Source: Gemmatimonadota bacterium
GTDB taxonomy: Bacteria > Gemmatimonadota > Gemmatimonadetes > Gemmatimonadales > GWC2-71-9
Assembly: GCA_022566515.1 (NCBI GenBank)
Contig: JADFIT010000015.1
Span: 1 to 37,379, forward strand
Reading direction: 5' to 3'
DNA: 37,379 bases
The first letter of the stretch is position 1, and the number at the start of each line of letters is the position of its first letter. Below, in pieces: positions 9,454 to 19,107 of the stretch. Under the pieces are notes generated by a model. It was not told the origin of the DNA. It did not search any database and saw nothing but the letters and a program-made list of their open reading frames with translations. The translations under genes were made by a program, and so were the position numbers.

Positions 9454-10853
9454 TCGTAATGAAGTTCGGCGGCACGTCGCTGCAAGATGCTGACTGTATC
9501 CGGCGAGCCGTCCACATCGTTGCGCAGCACCGGGATCAGCGCCCCGTGGTGGTGGTATCGGCAATCGGCACGACGACCAGAACTCTCCTCCGAGTGTGTG
9601 AGGTGGCGCTCGCCGATGGAGCGGAAACCGCCGGCGGGCAACTCGAAGAACTCGCCGGCCACCATCGCGCCATCCTCGCCGACCTCGGAATCGAGCAGCG
9701 TGCACAAGCGTCCGCCTGGAACGCCATGGCGCGATACGTGGACGACATCGGGCAACTACTGCAAGGAATCTCTCTGCTACACCAGCTCACGCCTCGAACG
9801 GAGGACGCCATCATCGCCCACGGCGAGCGCTTCTCGACGCTGCTGTTTGCCGCGGCGGCGCGAGATGCCGATCTGGATGTCGCGCCGGTAGATGCCGCCA
9901 CAGTGATGATTACCGACTCCCGATTTCGCATGGCCCGGCCGGATCGCGCCGAACTCAACGCGCGAGCGCGAGCGACCATCCTGCCCCTCGTCGAGCAAGG
10001 GCGGATTCCCCTCATCGAGGGGTTCATCGGTGCCACACGCGACGGAGTCCCCACTACGCTTGGCTTCGAGGCGTCGGATTACACGGCGTCACTTCTCGGT
10101 GCGGCGCTCGATGCATCGGAGATCCAGATCTGGACCGACGTGGGTGGCATGTTGACCAGCGGCGACTCTCGAGTGGAGAACGTCATGAGCATCCGCCAAC
10201 TGTCGTTCGACGAGGCGGCGGAGTTGTCGTTCTTTGGAGCCAAGGTGCTGCATCCAAGCACCATCGAACCGGCAGTTGAGAAGAACATCCGTATTCGCAT
10301 TTTGCATTCGCGCTACCCTGACGGCTGCGGCACAACGATTTTTGCGGCGCCCGAAAGTGCCGGGGTGGCGGTAAAATCCATTGCCGTCAAGGAAGACATC
10401 ATCGTTGTCAACTTGCGACCCCACCAGCCTGTACCGATCCACCGAACGACATGGTCCGTCGGCGAGGCGTTGGACCGCCACGAGGTATCGGCGCACCTCA
10501 TGGCTTCATCGGGCAGTCGCGTCGTGCTGGCCCTGGACGTCAACCAGCGGCTCGATCACTTACTTCAGGAACTCGGCGAGACCTTCGAGGTTTCGCCCAC
10601 CGAAAACTGCGTTATCGTATCAGTCGTAGGAGAGGACATCGGCCGGACACCAGGAGTTGTCACGCGCGCAGCTAGCGTGCTCGAGCATATTCCGCTTCTT
10701 ATGGTTTCGTACGGCGCTTCGGACAGTAGCGCGTCTTTTGTGGTGTCGAAGGATGACGTAGACGAGGTAGTCATGATGCTCCACCGTGAACTCTTTGGCG
10801 AAAGCACTCCCAGCGATATTTTCATCCCCACCGAAGTGAAGGCCATTTCGTGA
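9450..10853 (+). CDS. lysC: Aspartate kinase
   Basis: VMKFGGTSLQDADCIRRAV, FIGATRDGVPTTLGFEASDYTASLLGAALDASEIQIWTDVGGMLTSGD, C-terminal ACT regions. GTGA overlap with asd. Confidence 0.95.
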   Translation: MIVMKFGGTSLQDADCIRRAVHIVAQHRDQRPVVVVSAIGTTTRTLLRVCEVALADGAETAGGQLEELAGHHRAILADLGIEQRAQASAWNAMARYVDDIGQLLQGISLLHQLTPRTEDAIIAHGERFSTLLFAAAARDADLDVAPVDAATVMITDSRFRMARPDRAELNARARATILPLVEQGRIPLIEGFIGATRDGVPTTLGFEASDYTASLLGAALDASEIQIWTDVGGMLTSGDSRVENVMSIRQLSFDEAAELSFFGAKVLHPSTIEPAVEKNIRIRILHSRYPDGCGTTIFAAPESAGVAVKSIAVKEDIIVVNLRPHQPVPIHRTTWSVGEALDRHEVSAHLMASSGSRVVLALDVNQRLDHLLQELGETFEVSPTENCVIVSVVGEDIGRTPGVVTRAASVLEHIPLLMVSYGASDSSASFVVSKDDVDEVVMMLHRELFGESTPSDIFIPTEVKAIS

Positions 10854-11593
10854 AGCTGGCGCTCCTCGGCTCTGGACGCATGGGCCGCGAGGTGGAGCGA
10901 CTGGCCCATGCGACCGGCCACGAAATCGTGGTAAGTCTCGACAGCCAAACGAACCCGGGCGGCGATGCCTTGCGGGACGCCGTTGCAGATGCAGATGTAG
11001 TCGTCGACTTCACGCGCCCGGAGGCCGCGTTACGCAACATCGAGGACGTCGCGCGAGCCGGCCTGCCAATGGTCGTGGGCACCACCGGGTGGTATGACGA
11101 AATCAACAAGGTCCGGGAGATCGTGCGAGCTCAGGACACAGGATTGGTATGGGCAGCCAACTTCTCCATCGGTGCACAAGCGCTACTTCGACTGGTGGAA
11201 CACGCCGCCAAATTCCTCGACCGCTTCGAGGAGTACGACCCTTATGTCGTGGAGCACCATCATCGAGGCAAACGCGACACGCCGAGCGGAACCGGCCTGC
11301 GTCTGGCGGAAAAGATCATCGCATCCATGTCTCGCAAGGATCAATCACTCTCCGGAAACCCGGAAGGCCGGATTCCACTACGCGCCGTGCACGTCGCGAG
11401 CGTGAGAGCGGGTGAAGCTTTCGGTCAGCACAAGGTGGGATTCGACGCCGCCGCGGAGAGCATCGAGTTGACGCATACAGCACGAAGTCGCGAAGGCTTC
11501 GCCCGGGGTGCCCTCTACGCCGCCGAGTGGATTCGGCAGCGTACCGGTGTCTTTGAATTCTCGGAGCTGTTCGAACAGGTGCTGCCTCAATGA
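10850..11593 (+). CDS. dapB: 4-hydroxy-tetrahydrodipicolinate reductase
   Basis: LALLGSGRMGREVERLA, DVVVDFTRPEAAL, VVGTTGWYDE, EHHHRGKRDTPSGTGLRLAE. GTGA overlap with lysC. Confidence 0.95.
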   Translation: MKLALLGSGRMGREVERLAHATGHEIVVSLDSQTNPGGDALRDAVADADVVVDFTRPEAALRNIEDVARAGLPMVVGTTGWYDEINKVREIVRAQDTGLVWAANFSIGAQALLRLVEHAAKFLDRFEEYDPYVVEHHHRGKRDTPSGTGLRLAEKIIASMSRKDQSLSGNPEGRIPLRAVHVASVRAGEAFGQHKVGFDAAAESIELTHTARSREGFARGALYAAEWIRQRTGVFEFSELFEQVLPQ

Positions 11594-12483
11594 TCCGAAG
11601 CTGGCGAGGAACTTTCACCGCCATCGTCACTCCGTTCAAGCGGGACGGATCTCTCGATGAAGCCGCGCTTCGCACCCTGGTCGACCGGCAGATCGAGGGC
11701 GGTGTGGATGGCATCGTACCGTGCGGAACGACCGGCGAAAGCGTTACCATGAGCACGGCAGAGAGGATCCGAGTTATCGAGATAGTGCGAGAGCAGAGCA
11801 ACGACCGGGTTCGGGTGCTGGCAGGAGCGGGAGGGAACTCTACGGCGGCCGTGGTGACGCTGGCGAAACAGATCGATCAAGTGAGCGTCGATGGCATCCT
11901 CATCGTCGTCCCCTACTACAACAAGCCGACGCAGGAAGGCCTCTACCAGCACTTCGCTACGGTGGCCGACGCTGTCGAGGCGCCGGTCGTGATGTACAAC
12001 GTCCCAGGCCGCACCAGCGCCAACATGACGGCCGAGACAGCCCTGCGCCTGGCGGAGCACGGCAACATCGTGGGCACCAAGGAAGCTTCCGGAGCGCTCA
12101 CACAGGTCATGGAAATCATCCGTGGCGCGCCTGCGGGATTTTCCATCCTGTCCGGCGAGGACAACCTCGCTGTGCCGATCATAGCCCTCGGTGGGCACGG
12201 GGTGGTCTCAGTGGTGTCCAACGAAGCCCCGGCGATGATGAGCGAGATGGTCCGCTCAGCCCTCGAAGGCAAAATGACGGAAGCCAGAGAACTTCATTAC
12301 AAGCTACTCGGGCTCATGAACGTCAACTTCATCGAGACCAACCCCATTCCGGTCAAGGCCGCTCTCGCAATGATGGGCCTGATCGAAGAGCAGTATCGCC
12401 TGCCGTTGGTCCCCATGGCCGAGGCCAACCGAAAAAAGCTGCATCTCGAACTGATGAAACTCGATCTGGTGGCCGCACCGTGA
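11590..12483 (+). CDS. dapA: 4-hydroxy-tetrahydrodipicolinate synthase
   Basis: GTFTAIVTPFKRDGSLD, GIVPCGTTGESVTMSTAERI, VPYYNKPTQEGLYQHF, MYNVPGRTSANM. ATGA overlap with dapB. Confidence 0.97.
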   Translation: MIRSWRGTFTAIVTPFKRDGSLDEAALRTLVDRQIEGGVDGIVPCGTTGESVTMSTAERIRVIEIVREQSNDRVRVLAGAGGNSTAAVVTLAKQIDQVSVDGILIVVPYYNKPTQEGLYQHFATVADAVEAPVVMYNVPGRTSANMTAETALRLAEHGNIVGTKEASGALTQVMEIIRGAPAGFSILSGEDNLAVPIIALGGHGVVSVVSNEAPAMMSEMVRSALEGKMTEARELHYKLLGLMNVNFIETNPIPVKAALAMMGLIEEQYRLPLVPMAEANRKKLHLELMKLDLVAAP

Positions 12484-13319
12484 GTACAGCAGTACTGCGG
12501 AGAGAGATCGAGAGACTCTACGCGCTTCCCACGACAGATCTACCCGGTGAGGCAGCAGACGTTGTCGCCGAGCTGCGACGGAAACTCAGCGCGGGCGAGG
12601 TGCGTGCCGCAGAACCCACCGCAGACGGCTGGGTGGTGAATGACTGGGTCAAGAAAGGCATCTTGGTAGCGTTTCGAGCCGGGCAGATCGAGGACTACTC
12701 CATCAACCCACAGTTCCCGTTTTTCGACAAGAGCACCCTGCCGCCGCGTGAACTGACGCGTAACGACCGGATACGGGTGGTGCCGGGGGGTTCGTCCATC
12801 CGTGATGGAGCGTACATCGGTCCAGGTGTCGTGTGTATGCCGCCGATGTTTGTAAACGTAGGCGCGTATGTGGACGAGGGGACCATGATCGATTCGCACG
12901 TCCTGGTGGGGTCGTGCGCCCAAATCGGCAAGAACGTGCACTTGTCGGCCGGGGTGCAGATCGGCGGCGTGCTGGAGCCTGTTGGCGCCATGCCGGTGAT
13001 CGTCGAAGACGGCGCCCTCATCGGTGGCAACTGCGGCGTATACGAAGCCACCATCGTGGGCACCGAGGCGGTCCTCGCTCCAGGTACGATTCTAACCAAA
13101 TCGACACCGTTGTACGACCTGGTACATGGTACCGTAATCCGTAGCACTGGCGACGCGCCGCTCACGGTGCCGCCGCGCGCGGTGGTCGTGCCCGGCAGCC
13201 GCCCGGCGAAGAGCGACAACGCCAAACGCGATGGAATCCATCTCTACACGCCGGTCATCGTCAAATACCGGGATCCGGGGACCGACGCCGCGTTGGAGTT
13301 GGAGGCCGCGTTACGATGA
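12480..13319 (+). CDS. dapD: 2,3,4,5-tetrahydropyridine-2,6-dicarboxylate N-succinyltransferase
   Basis: GTG at 12480 overlapping the dapA stop. Hexapeptide repeats: GPGVVCMPPMFVNVGAYVDEGTMIDSHVLVGSCAQIGKNVHLSAGVQIGGVLEP. Confidence 0.95.
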   Translation: MSTAVLRREIERLYALPTTDLPGEAADVVAELRRKLSAGEVRAAEPTADGWVVNDWVKKGILVAFRAGQIEDYSINPQFPFFDKSTLPPRELTRNDRIRVVPGGSSIRDGAYIGPGVVCMPPMFVNVGAYVDEGTMIDSHVLVGSCAQIGKNVHLSAGVQIGGVLEPVGAMPVIVEDGALIGGNCGVYEATIVGTEAVLAPGTILTKSTPLYDLVHGTVIRSTGDAPLTVPPRAVVVPGSRPAKSDNAKRDGIHLYTPVIVKYRDPGTDAALELEAALR

Positions 13320-13739
13320 CAGCCGTTCACCTATCACCGTCGCAACCACCTCCCGGCTCCGCGGCCGATTGTCGAGATTGATGACGATGATTTGCTGCCA
13401 CGTCCCGAGTTGCAACCGGCCGTCCACGACGGGAATGGAAATGCTGGTCTTGAGCAAGGCGGAACGGACATGCGAGAATCCGTTTCCGTCTCCCCACCTC
13501 GCGTCGTGCTCGTAGTGGGCGTCGACGGGCGCGATGCGGTCGAGCGCTGTCCTCAGATCCGACAGCGCTCCGCTCTCGTATTCAATCGTCGTGACAGCCC
13601 CCGTCGAGCCCACCAGTGCCACGACAGCCACACCGTCTCGAACACCGGAATCCCGAACCAATTCCTCCACTTGCCCGGTTACGTCGGCGTGGCCGAATTC
13701 TTCAGCCAGATGACAGGTCCAGCGATTGTGTGCGACCAT
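13311..13739 (-). CDS. yjbQ: YjbQ / UPF0047 family protein
   Basis: FGHADVTGQVEELVRDSGVRDGVAVVALVGSTGAVTTIEYE, HARWGDGNGFSHVRSALLKTSISIPVVDGRLQLGTWQQIIVINLDNRPRSREVVATVIGE. Confidence 0.93.
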   Translation of the reverse strand: MVAHNRWTCHLAEEFGHADVTGQVEELVRDSGVRDGVAVVALVGSTGAVTTIEYESGALSDLRTALDRIAPVDAHYEHDARWGDGNGFSHVRSALLKTSISIPVVDGRLQLGTWQQIIVINLDNRPRSREVVATVIGERLSS

Positions 13740-13858
13740 GCCGTGAAAGGTAAGAGGTGTGAACGACTAGAATCACCTACTTCGTCCTGGGGCCAAGCGC
13801 TAAGGATAGTCCGCCGCTCCCGGACGCTCAAACATCCATTTACCCGAGAAACCCGAAC

Positions 13859-14662
13859 ATGAACCGACTCGTCGTCTGCGTGTTGACTGCTTCGTTGCTC
13901 TGGGCCTGCGGCAGCCGGCCCAAATCCCTGGGCTTGATCTATCTCAACGGGCGAGCTGTGGAGGCCGTGGGAGACAGCCTGCTCCTCATGACGACCGAGG
14001 GCGTGGGCGGAATCATCGTCTACGATCTTCGCACCAATACGGTGGACACCATAGGGCGGGACGTGTTGAACGCCCCGTTCCACATCCAGGCCTTCAACGG
14101 GCGCTGGTACGTCTCCGACGTCGTAGATGGCCGTCCGCACGTTGCCGTACTCACCCCGGATGGCAAGGTCGAGGCGTATCGCGACGTCAGTACGATCACG
14201 TCGACACCTCACCAATTCGCCGTGCTGCCGGACGACCGGATCATCCTGGAGTCCAGAGACGGCAGACTCGTCGCACTGCAAGGAGACAGCGTCGCCACCT
14301 TTGCTCTTGTGGAAGCCGGCGCTCGGCCCAGCCTCTTGGCGGGTGTGGCCGGGGGTGTGCTTCACGCGGTGCCGCTCGTACACATGACACTCTACAATCA
14401 GTTCGGTCACATACGCTGGCGGATCCCGTGGTATTGGGCCGAAACCGCGTACTTCACGGATATCGCCACCGACCGTCAGGGGCGCATTCACATCATCGCC
14501 GGCGTCCCGGCCGATGAAACGTTCATTGTGTACACGCTGGGACGAAACGACGGAGAGGTAATTCAGTGGTCGGGACCGGGTCCTTACGCGACGTTCACGA
14601 TACAACGCAATGGGAGTTTCCGACGCGACAGTGCGGCGAATTGGATAGGGGGTGGGAGTTAG
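13859..14662 (+). CDS. Putative lipoprotein, beta-propeller-like, unknown function
   Basis: Lipobox-like MNRLVVCVLTASLLWACGSRPKS; repeated YDLRTNTVDTIGR/FTDIATDRQGRIHI-type blades. Confidence 0.75.
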   Translation: MNRLVVCVLTASLLWACGSRPKSLGLIYLNGRAVEAVGDSLLLMTTEGVGGIIVYDLRTNTVDTIGRDVLNAPFHIQAFNGRWYVSDVVDGRPHVAVLTPDGKVEAYRDVSTITSTPHQFAVLPDDRIILESRDGRLVALQGDSVATFALVEAGARPSLLAGVAGGVLHAVPLVHMTLYNQFGHIRWRIPWYWAETAYFTDIATDRQGRIHIIAGVPADETFIVYTLGRNDGEVIQWSGPGPYATFTIQRNGSFRRDSAANWIGGGS

Positions 14663-14674
14663 GGAGGAGGGAAG

Positions 14675-15754
14675 CTAGTACTTCAACCCGGCAGCTTCCG
14701 CGAAATCCTTCAGGACTTTCGCCTGCTTTTCCGTGAGCTTCTCCGGAATGGTCACGTCAATCTCGACGAATTGATCTCCCCGCCTGCCGTTCTTTTCGAT
14801 GCCCATTCCCTTCAGGCGGAACTTGCGGCCGGGCTGGGTACCTGGCGGGATGCGCAAGGCGACGCGCTTACCGTCGATAGTTCGCACCCGAATCTTCGTG
14901 CCGAGTGCCGCCCCGACAACGTTGATGGGCACGGTGCAAATCAAGTCGCTTCCCTCACGACGGAAGAAGCGATCTGGCTCCACCGCGAACGTGACGACGA
15001 TATCTCCCGGCTTCCCACCCGTCGGATGCCGCTGCCCCTGCCCTTTCAGCCTGACTTTGCCACCGGAATCGGTTCCGGGCGGAACCGCCACCATCAGGCG
15101 CTTGTTGACATCGACTTCGCCGCCCCCCCCGCACTTTCCGCATAACTTGCTTGCCACGGTTCCGCGCCCCAGGCACCGCGGACAAGGACGGTTAACCGCA
15201 AAACCTCCCTGACCGAAACTCACGGTTCCACGCCCCTTGCACTCGTCGCACATCGAGACCTTCGACCCGGGGGCTGCACCTCCTCCGCCGCAGACGGGGC
15301 ACGCCTCTGACACAGACACAGTCACCGGTATTTTCCCGCCGAGTGCCGCGATACGAAACGGCAACACGACAGTCATTTCAATCGGCTCGACAGAAACCTC
15401 TCTCTTGCCGCGACCGAATATGGACGAAAAGATGTCGCCGAGACCGCCCAATCCCCCCAGCCCACCGAAACCGAAGTCTTCGAACTTGGGACCGCCACCC
15501 GGCCCACCCCCACCTCGCACACCCGTGAACGCCCCGAGCTTGCGCATCAGGTCGTATTTCTTGCGCTGCTCCGGGTCGCTCAGTACGGAGTATGCTTCCG
15601 ACACCTCCTTGAAGCGCCCTGCGGAACTCTTGTCGTCGGGATTGGCATCGGGATGGTACTGCTTGGCAAGTTGGCGGTACGCTTTCTTGATCTCGCTCTT
15701 TCCCGCCGACCGGCTGACGCCGAGTACGCGATAGTAATCCTTCGATGGCGCCAT
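14675..15754 (-). CDS. dnaJ: Molecular chaperone DnaJ
   Basis: J-domain KDYYRVLGVSRSAGKSEIKKAYRQLAKQYHPDANPDD, four CxxCxGxG zinc motifs, C-terminal PPGTQPGRKFRLKGMGI. Confidence 0.95.
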   Translation of the reverse strand: MAPSKDYYRVLGVSRSAGKSEIKKAYRQLAKQYHPDANPDDKSSAGRFKEVSEAYSVLSDPEQRKKYDLMRKLGAFTGVRGGGGPGGGPKFEDFGFGGLGGLGGLGDIFSSIFGRGKREVSVEPIEMTVVLPFRIAALGGKIPVTVSVSEACPVCGGGGAAPGSKVSMCDECKGRGTVSFGQGGFAVNRPCPRCLGRGTVASKLCGKCGGGGEVDVNKRLMVAVPPGTDSGGKVRLKGQGQRHPTGGKPGDIVVTFAVEPDRFFRREGSDLICTVPINVVGAALGTKIRVRTIDGKRVALRIPPGTQPGRKFRLKGMGIEKNGRRGDQFVEIDVTIPEKLTEKQAKVLKDFAEAAGLKY

Positions 15755-16365
15755 TAGCCGGGCCCCTGGCTCCCCTCATTTTGCCACATCAACACCTGTA
15801 CCCTAGCCGGGCGAATCAAGGCACCGCCAAATTTATAACCTGATTGCAGGATCGCCCCGACGGTGTGGTCCTCCTCCTCGGTTTCGGCGGGAAGCGAGCC
15901 AATCGCCTCGTGATGCTTCGGGTCGAACGCCTCACCTACACGACCCACCCGCTCCAACCCCGCACTCTCCAGCTCGCGAAGCAGCTTGCGCTCCACTAGT
16001 TCCACTCCCTTGATCACGTCCTCCGCGCTGGCGCTGGCAGAGTCCAGTTGTAGCACCCGTTCGAAGTCGTCGAGGGCATCCAAAATGTTCGATACTACCT
16101 CCGCCTGGGCGCGCTGCCACATCTCCACCCGCTCCCTGGCCGTGCGCTTACGGAAGTTCTCGTACTCCGCAGCAATACGAAGATAGCGATCTTGTAATTC
16201 GTCGAACTTGCTCTGGAGCTCCTCACCAGCATCAACCACCGCAGCGACTTCGACTTCGACTTCGGCTTCTCCTTCGGCCGCTGCACCGACGCTCGAGTCG
16301 TTCTCCTCGACGGAGGGCGTTTTCGGTGCACTCTTTCGCCCGGAACGTTTCTTCCGTGGATTCAT
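15754..16365 (-). CDS. grpE: Nucleotide exchange factor GrpE
   Basis: YLRIAAEYENFRKRTARERVEMWQRAQAEVVSNILDALDDFERVLQ, AFDPKHHEAIGSLPAETEEEDHTVGAILQSGYKFGGALIRPARVQV. TAATG junction with dnaJ. Confidence 0.95.
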   Translation of the reverse strand: MNPRKKRSGRKSAPKTPSVEENDSSVGAAAEGEAEVEVEVAAVVDAGEELQSKFDELQDRYLRIAAEYENFRKRTARERVEMWQRAQAEVVSNILDALDDFERVLQLDSASASAEDVIKGVELVERKLLRELESAGLERVGRVGEAFDPKHHEAIGSLPAETEEEDHTVGAILQSGYKFGGALIRPARVQVLMWQNEGSQGPG

Positions 16366-16504
16366 CCCACCACCATGTAACACCGTTAGTATGATTTCTC
16401 GATTGAGCGACGGTCGTACTATAGCGGCAGGGCAATCTCCATACCAGCGTTACCGTCAAAATGGCAGGCCAGCTTCTGCCAATCCCAAATTCTCCTGAGA
16501 AGCC

Positions 16505-17749
16505 TCACGAAAGCAGGCCGCGAACCAGGTTGAGCGCCGCTTGAGCGCCGCGGTGCCTGATCCCTATCCGGTCCCCCGGCAACCTGAGCGTGACGACTCG
16601 CCGTGCCTCGCCGGCGCCAGCGGCAATGCACACCGTACCCACCGGCTTCTCCGGCGTACCTCCGGTTGGTCCGGCCACGCCAGTGATTGCCAGGGACGCG
16701 CTCGACCCCAGCCGCCTGGCGACACCTTGGGCCATCGCCTCCGCCACCGGTTCGCTCACCGCACCATTCTCCTCCAGCAGTCGGCGCGGCACCCCGAGGA
16801 CGTTTTCCTTTACCTTGTCGTCGTACGCCACGACACCCCCCGCAAAGACAGCGGAGGAGCCGGGAATCGCGGTGAGACGCTCCCCTATGAGACCGCCGGT
16901 GCACGATTCCGCTACGGCCAACCGATGGCTGCTCTCTGCCAGGGCGTCGAGGACCACAGCCGCCAGGTCCTTGTCTCCCTCCGCGTAGTACTGTTTCCCC
17001 AGAAGCGGCCGGACGAGGGCAACCGCTTCTTCCAGCCACCCGTCTACCTCAGAGGCGTTCGCATTCCAGACGGTGAGGCGCAGGTCCACCCCATGCGGAC
17101 CGGGTAGGTACGCCAACGTTGCCGGAGCTAGTCGATTCTCCACCCCCTCCAGGAGGTCGGCGAGAGCGGATTCTGCGATGCCGGTTGTCCGCAGCATCCG
17201 AGAACGGGTGGTGCGTTGCGACCCGGCACCCATCAGTTCTTTCAGGCGCGGTAGCAGCTCACCATGGAGCAGGCCCCGCATCTCCTGCGGTACGCCGGGC
17301 AACATCACGGCGATTCCCGGCTCGCCCTCCAGCCACAAGCCGGGGGCCGTACCCCATCGGTTTTTCATGGTTACGGCTCCCCGGGGCACCTCAGCTTGGG
17401 TACGGTTTTTTTCGGACATGGGACTGTGTCCCAGGCGGGCGAAGCGCTGGCGCAGTTTTTCCAGATATTCGGTGTCGAGTTCGAGGGGAGCGTGGAAGAT
17501 GTCTGCTACGATCTTCTTGGTGATATCGTCGCGCGTCGGTCCCAGACCGCCCGTGGTCACGACGAAACCCGTGCGATTCAAGCCGTCCATTACGGCGCCG
17601 CGTATCGCGTCGCCGTCGTCGGGTACGGTAGTGGCCCGGGCTACGTGAACGCCGGCCGCGGTGAGCGCGGTCGCGAGTTCTGCAGCGTTGGTGTCGAGAG
17701 TGAAGCCAAGTAGGAGCTCGTTACCAATGGTGACGAGTTCAAGTTCCAT
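16505..17749 (-). CDS. cinA: CinA family (competence/damage-inducible protein; nicotinamide-nucleotide amidase)
   Basis: LELVTIGNELLLGFTLDTNAAELATAL, TTGGLGPTRDDITKKIVAD, C-terminal LAVAESCTGGLIGERLTAIPGSSAVFAGGVVAYDDKVKENVLGV. Confidence 0.95.
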   Translation of the reverse strand: MELELVTIGNELLLGFTLDTNAAELATALTAAGVHVARATTVPDDGDAIRGAVMDGLNRTGFVVTTGGLGPTRDDITKKIVADIFHAPLELDTEYLEKLRQRFARLGHSPMSEKNRTQAEVPRGAVTMKNRWGTAPGLWLEGEPGIAVMLPGVPQEMRGLLHGELLPRLKELMGAGSQRTTRSRMLRTTGIAESALADLLEGVENRLAPATLAYLPGPHGVDLRLTVWNANASEVDGWLEEAVALVRPLLGKQYYAEGDKDLAAVVLDALAESSHRLAVAESCTGGLIGERLTAIPGSSAVFAGGVVAYDDKVKENVLGVPRRLLEENGAVSEPVAEAMAQGVARRLGSSASLAITGVAGPTGGTPEKPVGTVCIAAGAGEARRVVTLRLPGDRIGIRHRGAQAALNLVRGLLS

Positions 17750-18407
17750 CGCCCGAGCCCGGATGAGCAGGATAGGCACTCTGAAACAGCTTGCGATACC
17801 GATAGACGTATGAGAAGAGCGAAATCACAGTGAGCATGATGGCCACGCCGAGTGTTACCGCGACGGTGGCGCCGTGAAAGCGATCCCAGTACGCTGCTAA
17901 CCACCCGGTTTCCCAGCCAAACTCGATCCGCATGTCGCGCCAGGCGAACCATCCGATGGTAGCGCCCAGAAAGATGTCCTGGACGATCGTCTTCGCTTTT
18001 CCGGCGGTGTCCGCCGCGATCACCACGCCGTGTCTCTTGGCAACATGCCGGAATATGGTCATCACGATTTCTCGACCCACCAGCAGCAACGCCACGATCA
18101 AAGGCAGGTTACCCCACCAGGGGATCTCGTATTGGCTCATTGGATACCTGGTAACCCAATAGATGGGAATCAGGCACGCGAACAGCAGCAACTTGTCCGC
18201 CAATGGGTCGAGTAGCTTGCCAAGGTCCGTCACCTCATCGCGCTCACGGGCCAAGCGGCCGTCAAAAATGTCACTTAGGGCGGCGATCAAGAACACAACG
18301 AACGCCATGAGCTTGGGGAGGTAGCCGTTGATGAACGGGAGAAGGGCGATGACCGGTGTCAACGCTATCCGCGACAACGTTAATATGTTGGCCAGCGTCC
18401 AGATCAT
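17739..18407 (-). CDS. pgsA: CDP-diacylglycerol--glycerol-3-phosphate 3-phosphatidyltransferase
   Basis: TLANILTLSRIALTPVIALL and CDP-alcohol motif AALSDIFDGRLARERDEVTDLGKLLDPLADKLL. Confidence 0.93.
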   Translation of the reverse strand: MIWTLANILTLSRIALTPVIALLPFINGYLPKLMAFVVFLIAALSDIFDGRLARERDEVTDLGKLLDPLADKLLLFACLIPIYWVTRYPMSQYEIPWWGNLPLIVALLLVGREIVMTIFRHVAKRHGVVIAADTAGKAKTIVQDIFLGATIGWFAWRDMRIEFGWETGWLAAYWDRFHGATVAVTLGVAIMLTVISLFSYVYRYRKLFQSAYPAHPGSGDGT

Positions 18408-18417
18408 GCTCGACTTC

Positions 18418-19092
18418 TCAGCTCAGAGCCTTGAGAACCAGCTTCGCAACGTGTTTGAGGGTTTCGAACACCCCGTCACCAGTGACCGCAATCGACTCGA
18501 CATATGGCGCCCTTTGGATCCACGTGCTGTCTATTTGGGTTATGAGCCATTCTCCTTCGTTCAGAGAATCCTTAGTTTCCCGCTGCTTCGCCGATTCGGT
18601 CACTTCCCAACCGGGGTTGAGCTGCTGCTGCAGTTCGGAGATTGGGGCGGCGTTGGGCAAATCCCGCTTGTTGTACTGGATCAAAAAGGGGATTTTGGTG
18701 ACATCGTATCCGTATTCCGCCATGTTGTCGTACAGATTCTGCATCGATTCGACATTGGCCTCCATGCGGTCCATCTGACTATCCGCGACGAACACCAAGC
18801 CATCGACTCCTTTTAGGATCAACTTCCGTGATGCGTTGTAGTACACCTGCCCGGGGACGGTGTACATGTGGAACCTCGTCTTGAACCCTCTAATGGTCCC
18901 GAGGTCCACCGGCAGGAAATCGAAAAACAGCGTTCGCTCGGTCTCCGTTGCAAGAGAAACCATCTTCCCCCGCTTCTCCGGTGCAACCTTGGCGAAAACA
19001 TACTCGAGATTGGTCGTCTTGCCACCGAGACCCGGACCGTAATAGACCAGCTTACAGTTGATCTCCCGAGACGCGTAATTGATCATCGACAT
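18418..19092 (-). CDS. mglA: MglA-type small GTPase
   Basis: [79 protein letters not shown]. Confidence 0.95.
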   Translation of the reverse strand: MSMINYASREINCKLVYYGPGLGGKTTNLEYVFAKVAPEKRGKMVSLATETERTLFFDFLPVDLGTIRGFKTRFHMYTVPGQVYYNASRKLILKGVDGLVFVADSQMDRMEANVESMQNLYDNMAEYGYDVTKIPFLIQYNKRDLPNAAPISELQQQLNPGWEVTESAKQRETKDSLNEGEWLITQIDSTWIQRAPYVESIAVTGDGVFETLKHVAKLVLKALS

Positions 19093-19107
19093 GATGAGCT
19101 GTCCCGC

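Noticed and set aside
11721-12479. Long upstream extension of the dapD ORF
   Set aside because: It overlaps dapA out of frame and reads as RRQHR-rich noise; the GTG at 12480 gives a normal DapD.
13311-14680. dif/terminus site at the convergent strand switch
   Set aside because: No XerC/XerD-like 28-mer (ATAATGTATATTATG type core) is visible; a local orientation switch is not evidence of a terminus.
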